A stretch of 64,000 nucleotides of DNA. Origin: Bin5 sp965116395 (GTDB lineage: Bacteria; Chloroflexota; Anaerolineae; Caldilineales; Caldilineaceae). This document shows, in pieces, positions 9,332 through 18,349 of the stretch. The translations under genes and the position numbers were made by a program. Location of the stretch: positions 3,162,001 to 3,226,000 of the forward strand of contig OZ220684.1 of assembly GCA_965116395.1 (NCBI GenBank). The letters are read 5' to 3'. The notes beneath the pieces are model-generated. The model was not told where the DNA came from. It made no database searches and worked only from the letters and a program-made list of their open reading frames with translations. Each line of letters opens with the position of its first letter. Position 1 is the stretch's first letter.

Positions 9332-9721
9332 TCAGCGCTTGGTGTACTGCGGGGCCTTGCGTGCCCGTTTGAGACCTGGCTTCATCCGTTCTTTCACGCG
9401 TGCATCGCGCGTGAGAAAACCGGCAGCCTTCAAAGTAGCCCGCAGATTCGGATCCGCCGCCACCAGTGCGCGGGCCAACCCGTGCCGGGCTGCATGGGCC
9501 TGGCCGCCTTCACCACCGCCATGCACCTTGATACTGATATTAAAGCTGCTCTCCGTTCCAGTCAGAGTCAGCGGTTGACGAATCACCATCTGATCCAACG
9601 CGCGCCCGAAATAAACGTCCATCGGCAGACTATTTGCGATAATCTCCCCATCTCCCTCATACAGACGGACGCGTGCCGTGGCGCTCTTGCGCCGTCCAAT
9701 GGCTTCGATATACTCACTCAT
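9332..9721 (-). CDS. rpsI: 30S ribosomal protein S9
   Basis: A 129-residue protein of the small-subunit head. It begins IEAIGRRKSATARVRL and ends with the P-site-contacting tail RKAPQYTKR, both typical of S9. The mid segment KVHGGGEGGQAHAARHGLAR is also conserved. It overlaps the end of rplM by 8 bases, so the two are translationally coupled, as in many bacteria. It is the last gene before a terminator. Confidence 0.97.
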   Translation of the reverse strand: MSEYIEAIGRRKSATARVRLYEGDGEIIANSLPMDVYFGRALDQMVIRQPLTLTGTESSFNISIKVHGGGEGGQAHAARHGLARALVAADPNLRATLKAAGFLTRDARVKERMKPGLKRARKAPQYTKR

Positions 9722-10166
9722 ATCTGCTCTCCTGCAGTTTCAGTTCTTTCGGCTTTTGGGCCATGTGCGGGTGATCCGGACCGACGTAGACTCTCAGCTT
9801 CTTCATCTGAGCCCGCCCGAGCCGTGTCTTTGGAACCATGCCTTTGACCGCATCAAAAATTATCTTCTGCGGCTGTCTCTCCAACTGCTCCCGCATCGTT
9901 CGGCTCTTCAAGCCGCCAGGATAACGCGAGTGCCGGTAATAGCGCTTATCATCCAAGCGGTTGCCCGTGACGTGGAACTTCTCGCAGTTGACCACAATCA
10001 CGAAGTCACCACAATCCACATTGGGCGTGAATTTCGGCTTGTGTTTACCCCGAAGAACCTGCGCGATCTCCGACGCCAGCCGGCCGAGTGTCTTGCCCGT
10101 GGCATCGACAACCCACCATTCACGCCCGCTCTTGGCCTCTGTATAGGTTAAGCTCAGTGTCTTCAC
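9714..10166 (-). CDS. rplM: 50S ribosomal protein L13
   Basis: A 150-residue large-subunit protein. WWVVDATGKTLGRLAS near the N-terminus, the YYRHSRYPGG segment and AVKGMVPKTRLGR are family signatures; VYVGPDHPHMAQKP lies near the C-terminus. It lies 58 bases after truA and overlaps rpsI, the common L13-S9 pair. Confidence 0.97.
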   Translation of the reverse strand: MKTLSLTYTEAKSGREWWVVDATGKTLGRLASEIAQVLRGKHKPKFTPNVDCGDFVIVVNCEKFHVTGNRLDDKRYYRHSRYPGGLKSRTMREQLERQPQKIIFDAVKGMVPKTRLGRAQMKKLRVYVGPDHPHMAQKPKELKLQESRYE

Positions 10167-10224
10167 CCTGTATTCTCCTCATTCACGCCTGTAAGCAGGC
10201 TTTCTGCCGCCCACGCCATACCAT

Positions 10225-11037
10225 TTAATCCGTGGAAAACAGATCAGAATATTCTTCATACCTCACCCGCTCCAGAACAAGCCCATTGGGCGGGAGCGGC
10301 GCTGCAGAGCGGCTGCGGTCTCTTGCCTTCAAAGCCGCCGCCAGTTCCTCGCTCTGCCACTCTCCCAGCCCGACCGCCAGCAGCGACCCGGCCAGGTTAC
10401 GCGCCATCCGGCGCAAAAAAGCGTTTGCTGTAATCGTCAGAACCAACTGTTCCACCGGAAAGGGATCCAGCACCGGCAGCGACTCTTCCACACGCTCCCA
10501 AATCAGCGACACGATTCGGCGAACAGTGTTGTCCCCCTGAGGCGCCTGCCCAAACGTGGCAAAGTCGTGCGTCCCAACCAACACGCTGGCTGCCCCGTTC
10601 ATCGCTTCCAAATCCGGGCGTCTGGGCAACACCACCCCAAACCGATCTTTCAGCGGGAAACGCTTCTCGCCTTCCCCTCCAAACGCCGGCGCCCACGTCG
10701 TGTACCGGTAAGTCCGCTCAACCGCGCTGAAACGCGGGTGAAACGCCGGCGGAGCCTCCGCCAAACGGCGGATAACTATCGAAGCTGGCAAACGTTGATT
10801 CCAGGCCCGGCGCAATGCTGACAGCGAGTGCCTCCACGGCACTTCAACCGCTATAACCTGCCCCCGCGCATGAACGCCTGTGTCCGTCCTGCCTGCGCCG
10901 CTGACCCGGCATAGCCCGCCGGTCAGATCGGCCAACGCGTCTTCCAACGCGCCTTGCACCGTCGGCGCCTGCCGTTGTACCTGAAAACCACAAAAATCTG
11001 TGCCGTCGTAAGCGATCAGACCGGCGACCCTGGGCAT
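10225..11037 (-). CDS. truA: tRNA pseudouridine(38-40) synthase
   Basis: Isomerises uridines 38-40 of the tRNA anticodon arm. The catalytic Asp is in GRTDTGVHARGQV. IAYDGTDFCGFQ at the N-terminus and NAFLRRMARNLAG in the C-terminal half also fit TruA. The start at 11037 has GAGGTG just upstream and gives 270 residues; an upstream start at 11076 is possible. It lies between rplQ and rplM, a frequent arrangement. Confidence 0.95.
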   Translation of the reverse strand: MPRVAGLIAYDGTDFCGFQVQRQAPTVQGALEDALADLTGGLCRVSGAGRTDTGVHARGQVIAVEVPWRHSLSALRRAWNQRLPASIVIRRLAEAPPAFHPRFSAVERTYRYTTWAPAFGGEGEKRFPLKDRFGVVLPRRPDLEAMNGAASVLVGTHDFATFGQAPQGDNTVRRIVSLIWERVEESLPVLDPFPVEQLVLTITANAFLRRMARNLAGSLLAVGLGEWQSEELAAALKARDRSRSAAPLPPNGLVLERVRYEEYSDLFSTD

Positions 11038-11135
11038 TCGCACCTCACCGGAGTGGCGCACGCGGCCACAAACCACCTACGCTTCCGACTGCCGAAAACT
11101 CGCCATACAACTGATTTCAGCGGCAGTCAGCCTGG

Positions 11136-11522
11136 TTACCCGCTATTTTCGTCCGTAACTAACTCGATAATTGCCATTTCAGCCGCGTCGCCAAAACGTT
11201 TGCCCAGCTTGACAATGCGCGTATACCCGCCATTCCGTTCCTCGTAGCGGGGAGCCAACTCGTCAAACACCTTCTTCGCCACCGTCTTGTCATTGAGGTA
11301 CGCCACGACCTGCCGCTGCGCATGCACCCGGTCAATCTTCCCAGCAAGACCGTGCTTGGCTTTGGTGATCAGCTTCTCAGCATCGCCCCGCACAGCACGC
11401 GCCTTGGCGTGTGTAGTGGTTATCTGCTCGTGAATATAGAGTTCTCTAATCAGGCTGCGAAACAGGGCTTTGCGCTGTGCCGGCGACCGGCTCAGCTTCT
11501 TCCCCGCAATCTGGTGTCGCAT
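11136..11522 (-). CDS. rplQ: 50S ribosomal protein L17
   Basis: A 128-residue protein starting MRHQIAGKKLSRSPAQRKAL, as in all L17. The middle segment ITTTHAKARAVRGDAEKLIT and the C-terminus VKLGKRFGDAAEMAIIEL are also diagnostic. The start at 11522 has GGAGGAATAG upstream, inside the last codons of rpoA (4-base gap). An in-frame Arg-rich extension to 11645 is only the antisense-phase reading of the rpoA tail and is excluded. Confidence 0.97.
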   Translation of the reverse strand: MRHQIAGKKLSRSPAQRKALFRSLIRELYIHEQITTTHAKARAVRGDAEKLITKAKHGLAGKIDRVHAQRQVVAYLNDKTVAKKVFDELAPRYEERNGGYTRIVKLGKRFGDAAEMAIIELVTDENSG

Positions 11523-11526
11523 TGTC

Positions 11527-12657
11527 CTATTCCTCCGGTAGCGGCGACAAGCTCGTCTCTTCAACGACTTCGACTGCCTCAGCCGCCTCCGCCTCTTCGG
11601 TTGTCTCCGCCGCTTCGGTTGTCTCCGCCGCTTCAGCTGCTTCAACTGCTTCAGCCGCTTCGGCTAATATCTCTTCGTTTTCAGTTCCGTTGCCGCCACC
11701 CAGGTAGGCGCTGAGATCTACGCCCATCACATTCATGTATCCCTTCTCGCTCAGCTTCTCTACCAGCTCATCCAGCGACTTCTTGCCAAAGTTGCGGATG
11801 GCGAGCATCTCGTCCTCACCCTTCTCCATTCGTTTCAGAATCTCACCAATCTTCGTAATGCCCGCCCGTTTCAGACAGTTATAGGCACGCACCGTCAACT
11901 CCAACTCCTCGATCGGCGCTTCGGCCACACGGCTGGGAATGCTCTCTTCCTCTTCCTCCGGCAACTCGACCATCGCCGTGCGGTCGCCGACAAACAGGCT
12001 CAGATGCTGAACAAGAATATCAGCCGCCTGCCGCATTGAATCTTCCGGTGAAATCGTGCCATCGGTCCACACTTCAAGATTCAACCTGTCATAATCCGTC
12101 TGCTGACCAATGCGCGTGCGTTCCACCCGGTAAGATGCCTTCTTTACCGGACTGAAAATCGCATCCACCGGAATCTCGCCCAACGGCAACTGCATCCGCT
12201 CTTCAGCCGGGCTGTAACCCCGGCCCTGCTCCACCACCATCTCGATGTCAAGGTCCACTTCATTCGAGTCGGCGAACAGAAGATAAAGATCCGGGTTGAC
12301 AATCTCAACTTCCGGCGGGCAATTCAAATCTCCGGCTGTTACCGGCCCTTCGTGGTACACCTCCACCGAAACGCGAACAGGTTCGGCGCTCTCGCTCCTG
12401 AATCGTATCTGTTTCACATTCAATATCAGACGAGTGGCATCCTCCAGCACATGGTCGATTGTAGAAAACTCATGATGCACGCCACTGACCGAGATCGAAG
12501 TTACTGCAGCGCCCGGAAGACTCGACAGCAACACCCGGCGCAAGGAATTCCCTAGAGTAATCCCATAACCGCTTTCCAGCGGGCTGATCACAAAATGGCC
12601 GTAGTTGCGAGAACTGGCCTCTACTTCTATCTTCGGTAATACTAGATTGTTAAGCAA
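11527..12657 (-). CDS. rpoA: RNA polymerase alpha subunit with acidic C-terminal tail
   Basis: Assembles RNA polymerase and contacts promoter DNA and activators. The N-terminal domain (LEKGYGITLGNSLRR-like segment, here ESGYGITLGNSLRRVLLSS) is followed by the alpha-CTD (ELELTVRAYNCLKRAGI, IRNFGKKSLDEL). After the CTD about 50 residues of low-complexity Ala/Glu/Thr follow (EAAETTEAAETTEEAEAAEA), encoded by imperfect 18-base repeats; most homologues end near residue 320. The start codon is TTG at 12657 with GGGAGGGG upstream. Confidence 0.96.
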   Translation of the reverse strand: MLNNLVLPKIEVEASSRNYGHFVISPLESGYGITLGNSLRRVLLSSLPGAAVTSISVSGVHHEFSTIDHVLEDATRLILNVKQIRFRSESAEPVRVSVEVYHEGPVTAGDLNCPPEVEIVNPDLYLLFADSNEVDLDIEMVVEQGRGYSPAEERMQLPLGEIPVDAIFSPVKKASYRVERTRIGQQTDYDRLNLEVWTDGTISPEDSMRQAADILVQHLSLFVGDRTAMVELPEEEEESIPSRVAEAPIEELELTVRAYNCLKRAGITKIGEILKRMEKGEDEMLAIRNFGKKSLDELVEKLSEKGYMNVMGVDLSAYLGGGNGTENEEILAEAAEAVEAAEAAETTEAAETTEEAEAAEAVEVVEETSLSPLPEE

Positions 12658-12781
12658 CGGCTACCCCTCCCAGCTATATTGCAGTCTCATCCAAACAACG
12701 TGTGGCGACAGACAATCGTCGTAGCCCTACCGGTTGTCAATTCAACCGACCTGTAAAGGCAACGAATCTGTACCAGGTCAG

Positions 12782-13417
12782 CTAACGACTGTAGTACTCA
12801 ACGATCAACTGTTCGTTCAGGAGTACGCCAATCTCGTCTCGCTCCGGCGCCGAAGTCACCGTACCGTTAAGATTGGTCGCATCCAGACTAAGCCACGTAG
12901 GGGGGGACGCACTGCCGAGAATCTGGGCGCGCTCGCGAAAATATGTTTTGGTTCGACTCTTCTCCCGAACAGATATCAGGTCATTCGGCGACACCAAAAA
13001 GGACGGAATATTCGTCTTGCGGCCGTTTACCGCAAAGTGACCGTGACGCACCAGCTGACGCGCCTGCGGCCGGCTATCGGCAAAACCAAACCGGTACACA
13101 ACGTTGTCCAACCGGCTTTCCAACAACTCCAGCAACGTGCCGCCCGTTAGACCCTTGCGCCGCGACGCTTCCCTGAAATATCGACGGAACTGCCGCTCCA
13201 TCACCCCATACATGCGACGCGCCTTCTGCTTCTCGCGTAACTGAATACCGAAATCCGAAACCTTCCGGCGCATTACATTGCGCCGACCTGCTTCGCCCGG
13301 TGGAAATGGACGCCGGTCAACCGCGCACTTCGGGCTGACACAGCGTTCGCCCTTCAAAAATAGCTTCTGTCCTTCTCGTCGGCAGAGTTTACAAACTGCA
13401 TCTGTATATCGTGCCAT
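12782..13417 (-). CDS. rpsD: 30S ribosomal protein S4, zinc-binding form
   Basis: Primary 16S rRNA-binding protein, 211 residues. The N-terminus carries CKLCRREGQKLFLKGERC plus another Cys, the zinc site lost in many C-minus S4 proteins. The S4 RNA-binding domain follows (LESRLDNVVYRFGFADSR and QLVRHGHFAVNGRKTNIPS). The start at 13417 has GGAGGAGA just upstream. It is separated from rpsK by 337 bases, the largest gap in the alpha block. Confidence 0.97.
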   Translation of the reverse strand: MARYTDAVCKLCRREGQKLFLKGERCVSPKCAVDRRPFPPGEAGRRNVMRRKVSDFGIQLREKQKARRMYGVMERQFRRYFREASRRKGLTGGTLLELLESRLDNVVYRFGFADSRPQARQLVRHGHFAVNGRKTNIPSFLVSPNDLISVREKSRTKTYFRERAQILGSASPPTWLSLDATNLNGTVTSAPERDEIGVLLNEQLIVEYYSR

Positions 13418-13754
13418 CTCTCCTCCAAGTCGACTGTCGCTCGCAACCACCTGCCCTATACAAGGCCGTGACTTAGCTCACAGTGTGCTCATTTTGTCGA
13501 TTCTTCTGCCTCAAGAGTGTCCGCTTGCACTAGCAGAATTGTCACCCCTGGCCGGCATCCGCAGCGCATTTCCTTCCCCACTGCACGAATCCCCTACCCT
13601 AATTCTCTGCGAAAATCCTCTGCACAAATACGCTTCTATGCAAAACAAGCGGCATCGCGTCAAAACACGATGCCTCTCTTCTCCCGGCAGGTGAATCCCG
13701 TTGTTGCGCAACCCCTCCAACCGCTATTCCTGGGGCTGCGCCGCGCAAGCTTCC
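13418..13754 (-). promoter_or_regulatory. Long untranslated spacer upstream of rpsD
   Basis: 337 bases without a credible gene inside the alpha block. It holds a hairpin at 13651-13674 (GGCATCG paired with CGATGCC, 10-base loop), followed on the minus strand by GCTTGTTTTGC, a weak terminator-like run. In E. coli S4 represses the alpha operon through a leader structure, so a regulatory leader here is plausible but unproven. A 69-codon frame (13511-13720) shows no protein-like features. Confidence 0.4.
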
Positions 13755-14159
13755 CTAAACTCTTCGCTTGCTCGGGGGACGCACCCCGTTATGTGGTATT
13801 GGCGTTATGTCGGCTATCGACGTAACCGTCAAACCGGCCGGATTCAATGCCCGCAACGCACTCTCGCGACCAGGCCCCGGCCCCTTGATAAATACCTCGA
13901 CCTCACGCATATTGAAGTCACTCACCGCTTGGCGAGCCGCCGCCGCTGCCGCAAGCTGGGCCGCAAACGGCGTACTCTTGCGGCTCCCCTTGAAACCGGC
14001 CGTGCCCGAACTGGCCCAACACAGGACCTCCCCAGTGGGATCGGTGACCGTGATAATAGTATTGTTAAATGTGGCGCGGACATGGATCTGCCCGCTCGGC
14101 ACGTGTTTCCTCTCGCGACGCGTCGATCGACTACCCCGGCGGCGTTGTGTTCGAGCCAT
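13755..14159 (-). CDS. rpsK: 30S ribosomal protein S11
   Basis: A 134-residue platform protein. HVRATFNNTIITVTDPTGE, SSGTAGFKGSRKSTPFAAQ and the C-terminal PHNGVRPPSKRRV-like ending are unmistakable. It has the usual basic N-terminus. It follows rpsM by 57 bases, and the long rpsD spacer follows it. Confidence 0.97.
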   Translation of the reverse strand: MARTQRRRGSRSTRRERKHVPSGQIHVRATFNNTIITVTDPTGEVLCWASSGTAGFKGSRKSTPFAAQLAAAAAARQAVSDFNMREVEVFIKGPGPGRESALRALNPAGLTVTSIADITPIPHNGVRPPSKRRV

Positions 14160-14216
14160 CGTTTCTCCTTAACCTGATGTTCCTGCCGAAATTCCGGCAG
14201 CAGCGACCATCTGTCG

Positions 14217-14594
14217 CTACTTGCGCGCCCGCTTCTTGCCGGCAACCGTCTTCTTTACGCCGCGGCGTGTGCGAGCATTGGTGCGCGTGCGCTGGCCGCG
14301 GCTCGGAAGGTTGCGGCGATGTCGCAATCCCCGATAGCTGCCAATTTCCATGAGACGCTTGATGTTCATGTTCACTTCGCGCCGCAAATCACCTTCGACG
14401 CGACAGTTGCGCTCTATGTAATCCCGCAGCGCCGCCAATTCATTGGTGTCCAAATCCTTGACGCGTTTGTCTTCGTCAATCCCCGTCGATTCAAGAATCT
14501 CCTTGCTGACCGACCGGCCGACTCCATAAATGTAGGTTAGGGCAATTACGACCCGCTTATCTCGAGGAATATCGACGCCTGCGATACGTGCCAT
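14217..14594 (-). CDS. rpsM: 30S ribosomal protein S13
   Basis: A 125-residue protein of the 30S head. It opens MARIAGVDIPRDKRVVIALT, has the YGVGRS helix-turn region, and ends with RGQRTRTNARTRRG plus a Lys/Arg tail. ATG at 14594 is preceded by AGGAGGG. It lies 19 bases downstream of rpmJ. Confidence 0.97.
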   Translation of the reverse strand: MARIAGVDIPRDKRVVIALTYIYGVGRSVSKEILESTGIDEDKRVKDLDTNELAALRDYIERNCRVEGDLRREVNMNIKRLMEIGSYRGLRHRRNLPSRGQRTRTNARTRRGVKKTVAGKKRARK

Positions 14595-14613
14595 TGCTTT
14601 CCCTCCTGAGTGC

Positions 14614-14727
14614 CTATCCTTGCCGTTGCTTGTGTTTGGGGTTTTGACAAATCACGTACACTACGCCCCGCCTCCGTACAACTGAACACTTTTCGCACAT
14701 CTTCTTGACCGAAGGCCGCACTTTCAT
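14614..14727 (-). CDS. rpmJ: 50S ribosomal protein L36
   Basis: A 37-residue gene. The translation begins MKVRPSVKKMCEKCSVVRRR and ends NPKHKQRQG, with the C-C-C-H zinc pattern of the Cys-containing L36 (CEKC, then C and H near the end). A GAGAGGGG box lies upstream. It is 52 bases after map and 19 before rpmM-type neighbour rpsM. infA, which usually sits between map and rpmJ, is not there: the gap is too short to hold it. Confidence 0.95.
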   Translation of the reverse strand: MKVRPSVKKMCEKCSVVRRRGVVYVICQNPKHKQRQG

Positions 14728-14779
14728 CTTTTTGCCCCTCTCTTAAGTCGTAACGCAATTCCACGAGTGTATCACAATG

Positions 14780-15664
14780 CTATAGGAGCGTCAATATCTC
14801 AGGGCCCCTGTTGGTGACGGCTACCGTGTGCTCGAAATGGGCGCTCAGGCTGTGATCTTCACTGATTACGGTCCACTTGTCCTTCAGTGTCTCCGTGCGC
14901 CACGTGCCCATCTGCACCATCGGCTCGATCGCAATCACCAGTCCAGGGCTTAATGCAACCCTGCCGTCCGTGTCATCCGACACATAATTCAACACTTGCG
15001 GCCCTTCATGCATCGACCGGCCCACTCCGTGGCCAGTATACTCCCGTACTACGTGAAAACCACTCGGCTCTACACTCTTCTGCACCGCCGAACTGATATC
15101 CAGTACACAACCACCCGCCCGAATCGCTTCAATGCCGGCCGTTAGACTTGCCTCCGTTACCTGCAACAGACGTTCAGCCGCCTGGTCAATCTCGCCTACG
15201 GGATATGTCCAGCCACTATCTCCCACAAAACCGCGATGATAAACCCCTACATCGATGCTGATTATGTCGCCCTCTTGCAATACCCGCGCCTGATTCGGAA
15301 TGCCATGCACCAACTCCTCATTGATGCTCGTGCATATATTGGCCGGATAGCCTCGATAGCCAAGAAAACTGGACTTCGCATTGTGGCTGTGAATAATCCC
15401 GGCCGCCAGCACGTCCAAATCCAACGTGCTTATGCCTGGCCCGATCGCCTCTCGAAATGCCTGATGAACCCTGGCAACAATCCGGCCTGCTTCCCGCATT
15501 ATCTGAATCTCGCGCGGGCTCTTATGAATCGGCGCAGGACGTTCCTGCTCCTGCCTGGCCTTGATCCGGCCCCGCCCATTCCGGCGCAGCCGGCGCCTGA
15601 ATTTCATCATCATGCTTTCGCCGTTCATCTTGCACTTGCAGTCGCCGGCATTTGGGCCGCGCAC
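14780..15664 (-). CDS. map: Methionine aminopeptidase, type I
   Basis: Removes the initiator Met from nascent proteins. The metal ligands are in DVGVYHRGFVGDSGWTY (two Asp), TGHGVGRSMHEGP (His), IAIEPMV (Glu) and SAHFEHTVAVT (Glu). The N-terminus carries about 40 extra basic residues before PIHKSPREIQIMREAG. The GTG at 15664 lies 3 bases after the adk stop; an ATG at 15628 or later is equally possible, as no strong ribosome-binding site decides it. Confidence 0.93.
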   Translation of the reverse strand: MRGPNAGDCKCKMNGESMMMKFRRRLRRNGRGRIKARQEQERPAPIHKSPREIQIMREAGRIVARVHQAFREAIGPGISTLDLDVLAAGIIHSHNAKSSFLGYRGYPANICTSINEELVHGIPNQARVLQEGDIISIDVGVYHRGFVGDSGWTYPVGEIDQAAERLLQVTEASLTAGIEAIRAGGCVLDISSAVQKSVEPSGFHVVREYTGHGVGRSMHEGPQVLNYVSDDTDGRVALSPGLVIAIEPMVQMGTWRTETLKDKWTVISEDHSLSAHFEHTVAVTNRGPEILTLL

Positions 15665-15667
15665 CGA

Positions 15668-16354
15668 TCAGACCGACAGGGCGCTCCCCGCCGTCTCAAT
15701 ATTATTGGCTGCTAACACTGCCACCAGCTGCTCCTGCATCTCCTCGATCGGTTTTGCGCCATCGATATCTACCAGAAGTCCCTTGGCGAAATAGTATCCA
15801 ATCAGAGGCGACGTCTGCTTATAGTAAATGTACAACCGGTTTTGGACCGTCTCCGGTTTATCGTCATTCCGCTGGTACAATTCACCGCCGCAACTGTCAC
15901 ATCCCTCGCCGCGCGCAGGATTAAACGTCAAGTGATAAACACGGTCGCAGTTACGGCAAACCCGTCGCCCTGTGATCCGCATGGTCACCACATCGTCTTC
16001 CAGCTGGAACATCGGCACCAGGTCAATGCCGCCGAATTCCGCCGTCATCCCGTCCAGCGCCTCAGCCTGAAGGAGATTTCGTGGAAAACCATCCAGAATC
16101 GCGCCCCGTGCGGCATCCTCTTCGGCCAGGCGAGCTTCCACCATCCGAATCGTCACCTCGTCGGGCACCAATTCACCCTTATCGTAGTAGCTCTTGGCCA
16201 GCTGCCCGAGCTCCGTCTCGTTATTCAGGTTGTACCGGAAGATCTCGCCCGTCGAAATCTGCGGAATGCCCAACTTCTCCTGCAATAGCTGGGCCTGCGT
16301 GCCCTTGCCGGCCCCCGGCGCTCCCAACAACACCAGATAAATGCGGTCGCTCAT
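15668..16354 (-). CDS. adk: Adenylate kinase, zinc-LID form
   Basis: Balances AMP, ADP and ATP. The P-loop is GAPGAGKGTQ, the AMP site has STGEIFR and DGFPRN. The LID holds CRNC and CDSC, the structural zinc site of the long-type enzyme. ATG at 16354 is chosen (228 residues); a TTG 9 bases upstream is in frame. It is placed secY-adk-map as in the standard spc operon. Confidence 0.96.
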   Translation of the reverse strand: MSDRIYLVLLGAPGAGKGTQAQLLQEKLGIPQISTGEIFRYNLNNETELGQLAKSYYDKGELVPDEVTIRMVEARLAEEDAARGAILDGFPRNLLQAEALDGMTAEFGGIDLVPMFQLEDDVVTMRITGRRVCRNCDRVYHLTFNPARGEGCDSCGGELYQRNDDKPETVQNRLYIYYKQTSPLIGYYFAKGLLVDIDGAKPIEEMQEQLVAVLAANNIETAGSALSV

Positions 16355-16389
16355 CAACACCAAGTCCTTGCGCTGTAATAAATGGGAGG

Positions 16390-17727
16390 CTAACGGATAA
16401 AGCCCTCGTAGTTGCGCATCATCAACTGCGCCTCAATCTGCTTCATCGTGTCCAGCACCACACCCACGACGATAAGGAGACCCGTGCTGCTGATAATCAG
16501 CGTATTGAAGCTGCCAACGCCGCCCCCGAAAACCAAGCCCGCCAGGAAGGGCAGCACCGCAACCAAGCCGAGAAAAAGCGCCCCGACCAGCGTTATGCGC
16601 CCTAACACGCTGTTCAGATACTGCTCTGTGCGCGGACCAGGCCGGATGCCGGGAATAAATCCCCCTTGCTTCTGCAACGTGTCGGGAAGATTCTGTTGCC
16701 GGAACATGATGTCGGTATAAAAATACGTGAACGCAACCGTCAACATGAAGTAGATCAACCAGTACAGAAAGTTCTGTGGACTGAACGAAGTGAAAAAGAA
16801 ATTCGCCACAGTGCCAATCCAATCACTGCGAAGAATAAAGTATGATGCCATTGTGTTCGGCAATATCAGCAGACTCTGGGCAAAAATCAGCGGAATCATA
16901 CCGGCCGTGTTCACCCGCATCGGCACATAGGTACTCTGCCCACCAACCATCATCAGACGGTTGCCCCGCATCGTCCGCACCCGCTTGCCATACTGCACAG
17001 GAATCCTGCGCTGGCCCTCCTGTACCCATACAATCAGCGCAACCGTCAAAACCGTAATAACGCTGAATATCACCAACTGTGTGATTCCCTGCTGCCCCAG
17101 CAGCCGCACCTGATTCGGCGCCGAAGCGACAATGCCGGCAAATATGATCAACGAAACACCGTTGCCAATGCCTTGCTCAGTCAGTAGCTCTCCCATCCAC
17201 ATGGCCAACATTGTGCCGGCCGTCAAACTGATCAGAATGGTTAGCGAAGGCAACAGCGCCTCACCCGTGAAGCCCCAATTCTCGAGAACAGCCCCTGTTG
17301 CCGCCCCGCCCACCGGACGACTAAGCAGCGTCGCCTGGCCGAAAGCCTGCAAAACCGCCAGGGGAACCGTCATATAATGCGTGTAGCGATTCAGCTGCTG
17401 CCGGCCCTGTTCACCCTCCCGGCTCAACTCCTCCAACTGAGGCACAATCGGCGTCAACAACTGCATGATGATCGTGGCGGTAATATATGGATAAACACCC
17501 ATCGCCATCACGCTGAACTGGGCCAGCGCGCCGCCGCTGAAAAAGTTCAACAAACTCAGAAGAATATTCTGATCCGTCGAACGAAATATCTGATCCAGCA
17601 CCTCGCGATTGACGCCGGGAAGAGGTATATGCGCAGCCAGACGGTAGGCGACCAGGATCAGAAACGTATACAGCAGTTTCTGACGCAGGTCTGGCAAACG
17701 AAAGGCATTGCGTACGGCTTCGAGCAT
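16390..17727 (-). CDS. secY: Preprotein translocase subunit SecY
   Basis: Channel subunit of the Sec translocon, 445 residues with about ten membrane helices. The early AHIPLPGVNRE segment, GGALAQFSVMAMGVYPYITA, the cytoplasmic loop VQEGQRRIPVQYGKR and FIPGIRPGPRTEQYL match SecY. It follows rplO by 69 bases. No secE or secG is in the window. Confidence 0.97.
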   Translation of the reverse strand: MLEAVRNAFRLPDLRQKLLYTFLILVAYRLAAHIPLPGVNREVLDQIFRSTDQNILLSLLNFFSGGALAQFSVMAMGVYPYITATIIMQLLTPIVPQLEELSREGEQGRQQLNRYTHYMTVPLAVLQAFGQATLLSRPVGGAATGAVLENWGFTGEALLPSLTILISLTAGTMLAMWMGELLTEQGIGNGVSLIIFAGIVASAPNQVRLLGQQGITQLVIFSVITVLTVALIVWVQEGQRRIPVQYGKRVRTMRGNRLMMVGGQSTYVPMRVNTAGMIPLIFAQSLLILPNTMASYFILRSDWIGTVANFFFTSFSPQNFLYWLIYFMLTVAFTYFYTDIMFRQQNLPDTLQKQGGFIPGIRPGPRTEQYLNSVLGRITLVGALFLGLVAVLPFLAGLVFGGGVGSFNTLIISSTGLLIVVGVVLDTMKQIEAQLMMRNYEGFIR

Positions 17728-17796
17728 AAAAATTCTCCGGTAGAGATCCGACCGGGCCTGGCCGCCCCTTCAGGCGCCAACCCGGCCTCCCTACAG

Positions 17797-18276
17797 CTAA
17801 GACCGTGGCATATTCTTGTTTACTGCAAAGGGCAGAATCTCGACCGAACCACCCGCGGCCTCTACCTTCTCCCGCGCGCTCTTGCTGATTCGATGCACTT
17901 GCAGATGGAGAGCCTTGTCTATCTCTCCCCGCGCCAGAACGACTACAGGCTGCTTGCTGTCTCCCAAAAGTCCCGTGTCGAAAAGCGACGCAGGCGTCAC
18001 CTGCGCATCAGCCTCAAAGCGCTCGCCCATATTATCGAGATTCACGGGCGTGTACGTCACTTTGAAGCGGTTGACGAAGCCGCGCATCTTGGGCAGCCTT
18101 CGAAGAAAGCTTAACTGCCCGCCTTCAAACCCCTGCCGGACACCACCGCCCGAGCGGGCATTCTGGCCCTTGGTGCCCCGCCCGGCCGTCTTGCCCCGCC
18201 CGGAGCCGGTGCCGCGGCCTACTCGTTTCCTGTTTCGGGTTGCGCCCTCATCGGGGCGTAATTCATGCAGTTTCAT
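17797..18276 (-). CDS. rplO: 50S ribosomal protein L15
   Basis: A 159-residue protein. MKLHELRPDEGATRNRKRVG at the start and the Gly/Arg-rich GRGTGSGRGKTAGRGTKGQ are the L15 signature. The Pro-ending C-terminal domain includes EILPFAVNK. The sequence lies between rpmD and secY. Confidence 0.97.
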   Translation of the reverse strand: MKLHELRPDEGATRNRKRVGRGTGSGRGKTAGRGTKGQNARSGGGVRQGFEGGQLSFLRRLPKMRGFVNRFKVTYTPVNLDNMGERFEADAQVTPASLFDTGLLGDSKQPVVVLARGEIDKALHLQVHRISKSAREKVEAAGGSVEILPFAVNKNMPRS

Positions 18277-18349
18277 ATTCTCTATATCCCAGCCAAATGG
18301 AAAAGGCCGCCTCTGCTCCTAACTGCCCCGGGCCTTCTGCTCCGCCCGT

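Noticed and set aside
13511..13720. A 69-codon minus frame in the rpsK-rpsD spacer
   Set aside because: No ribosome-binding site, overlaps the hairpin at 13651-13674, and no family-like motif.
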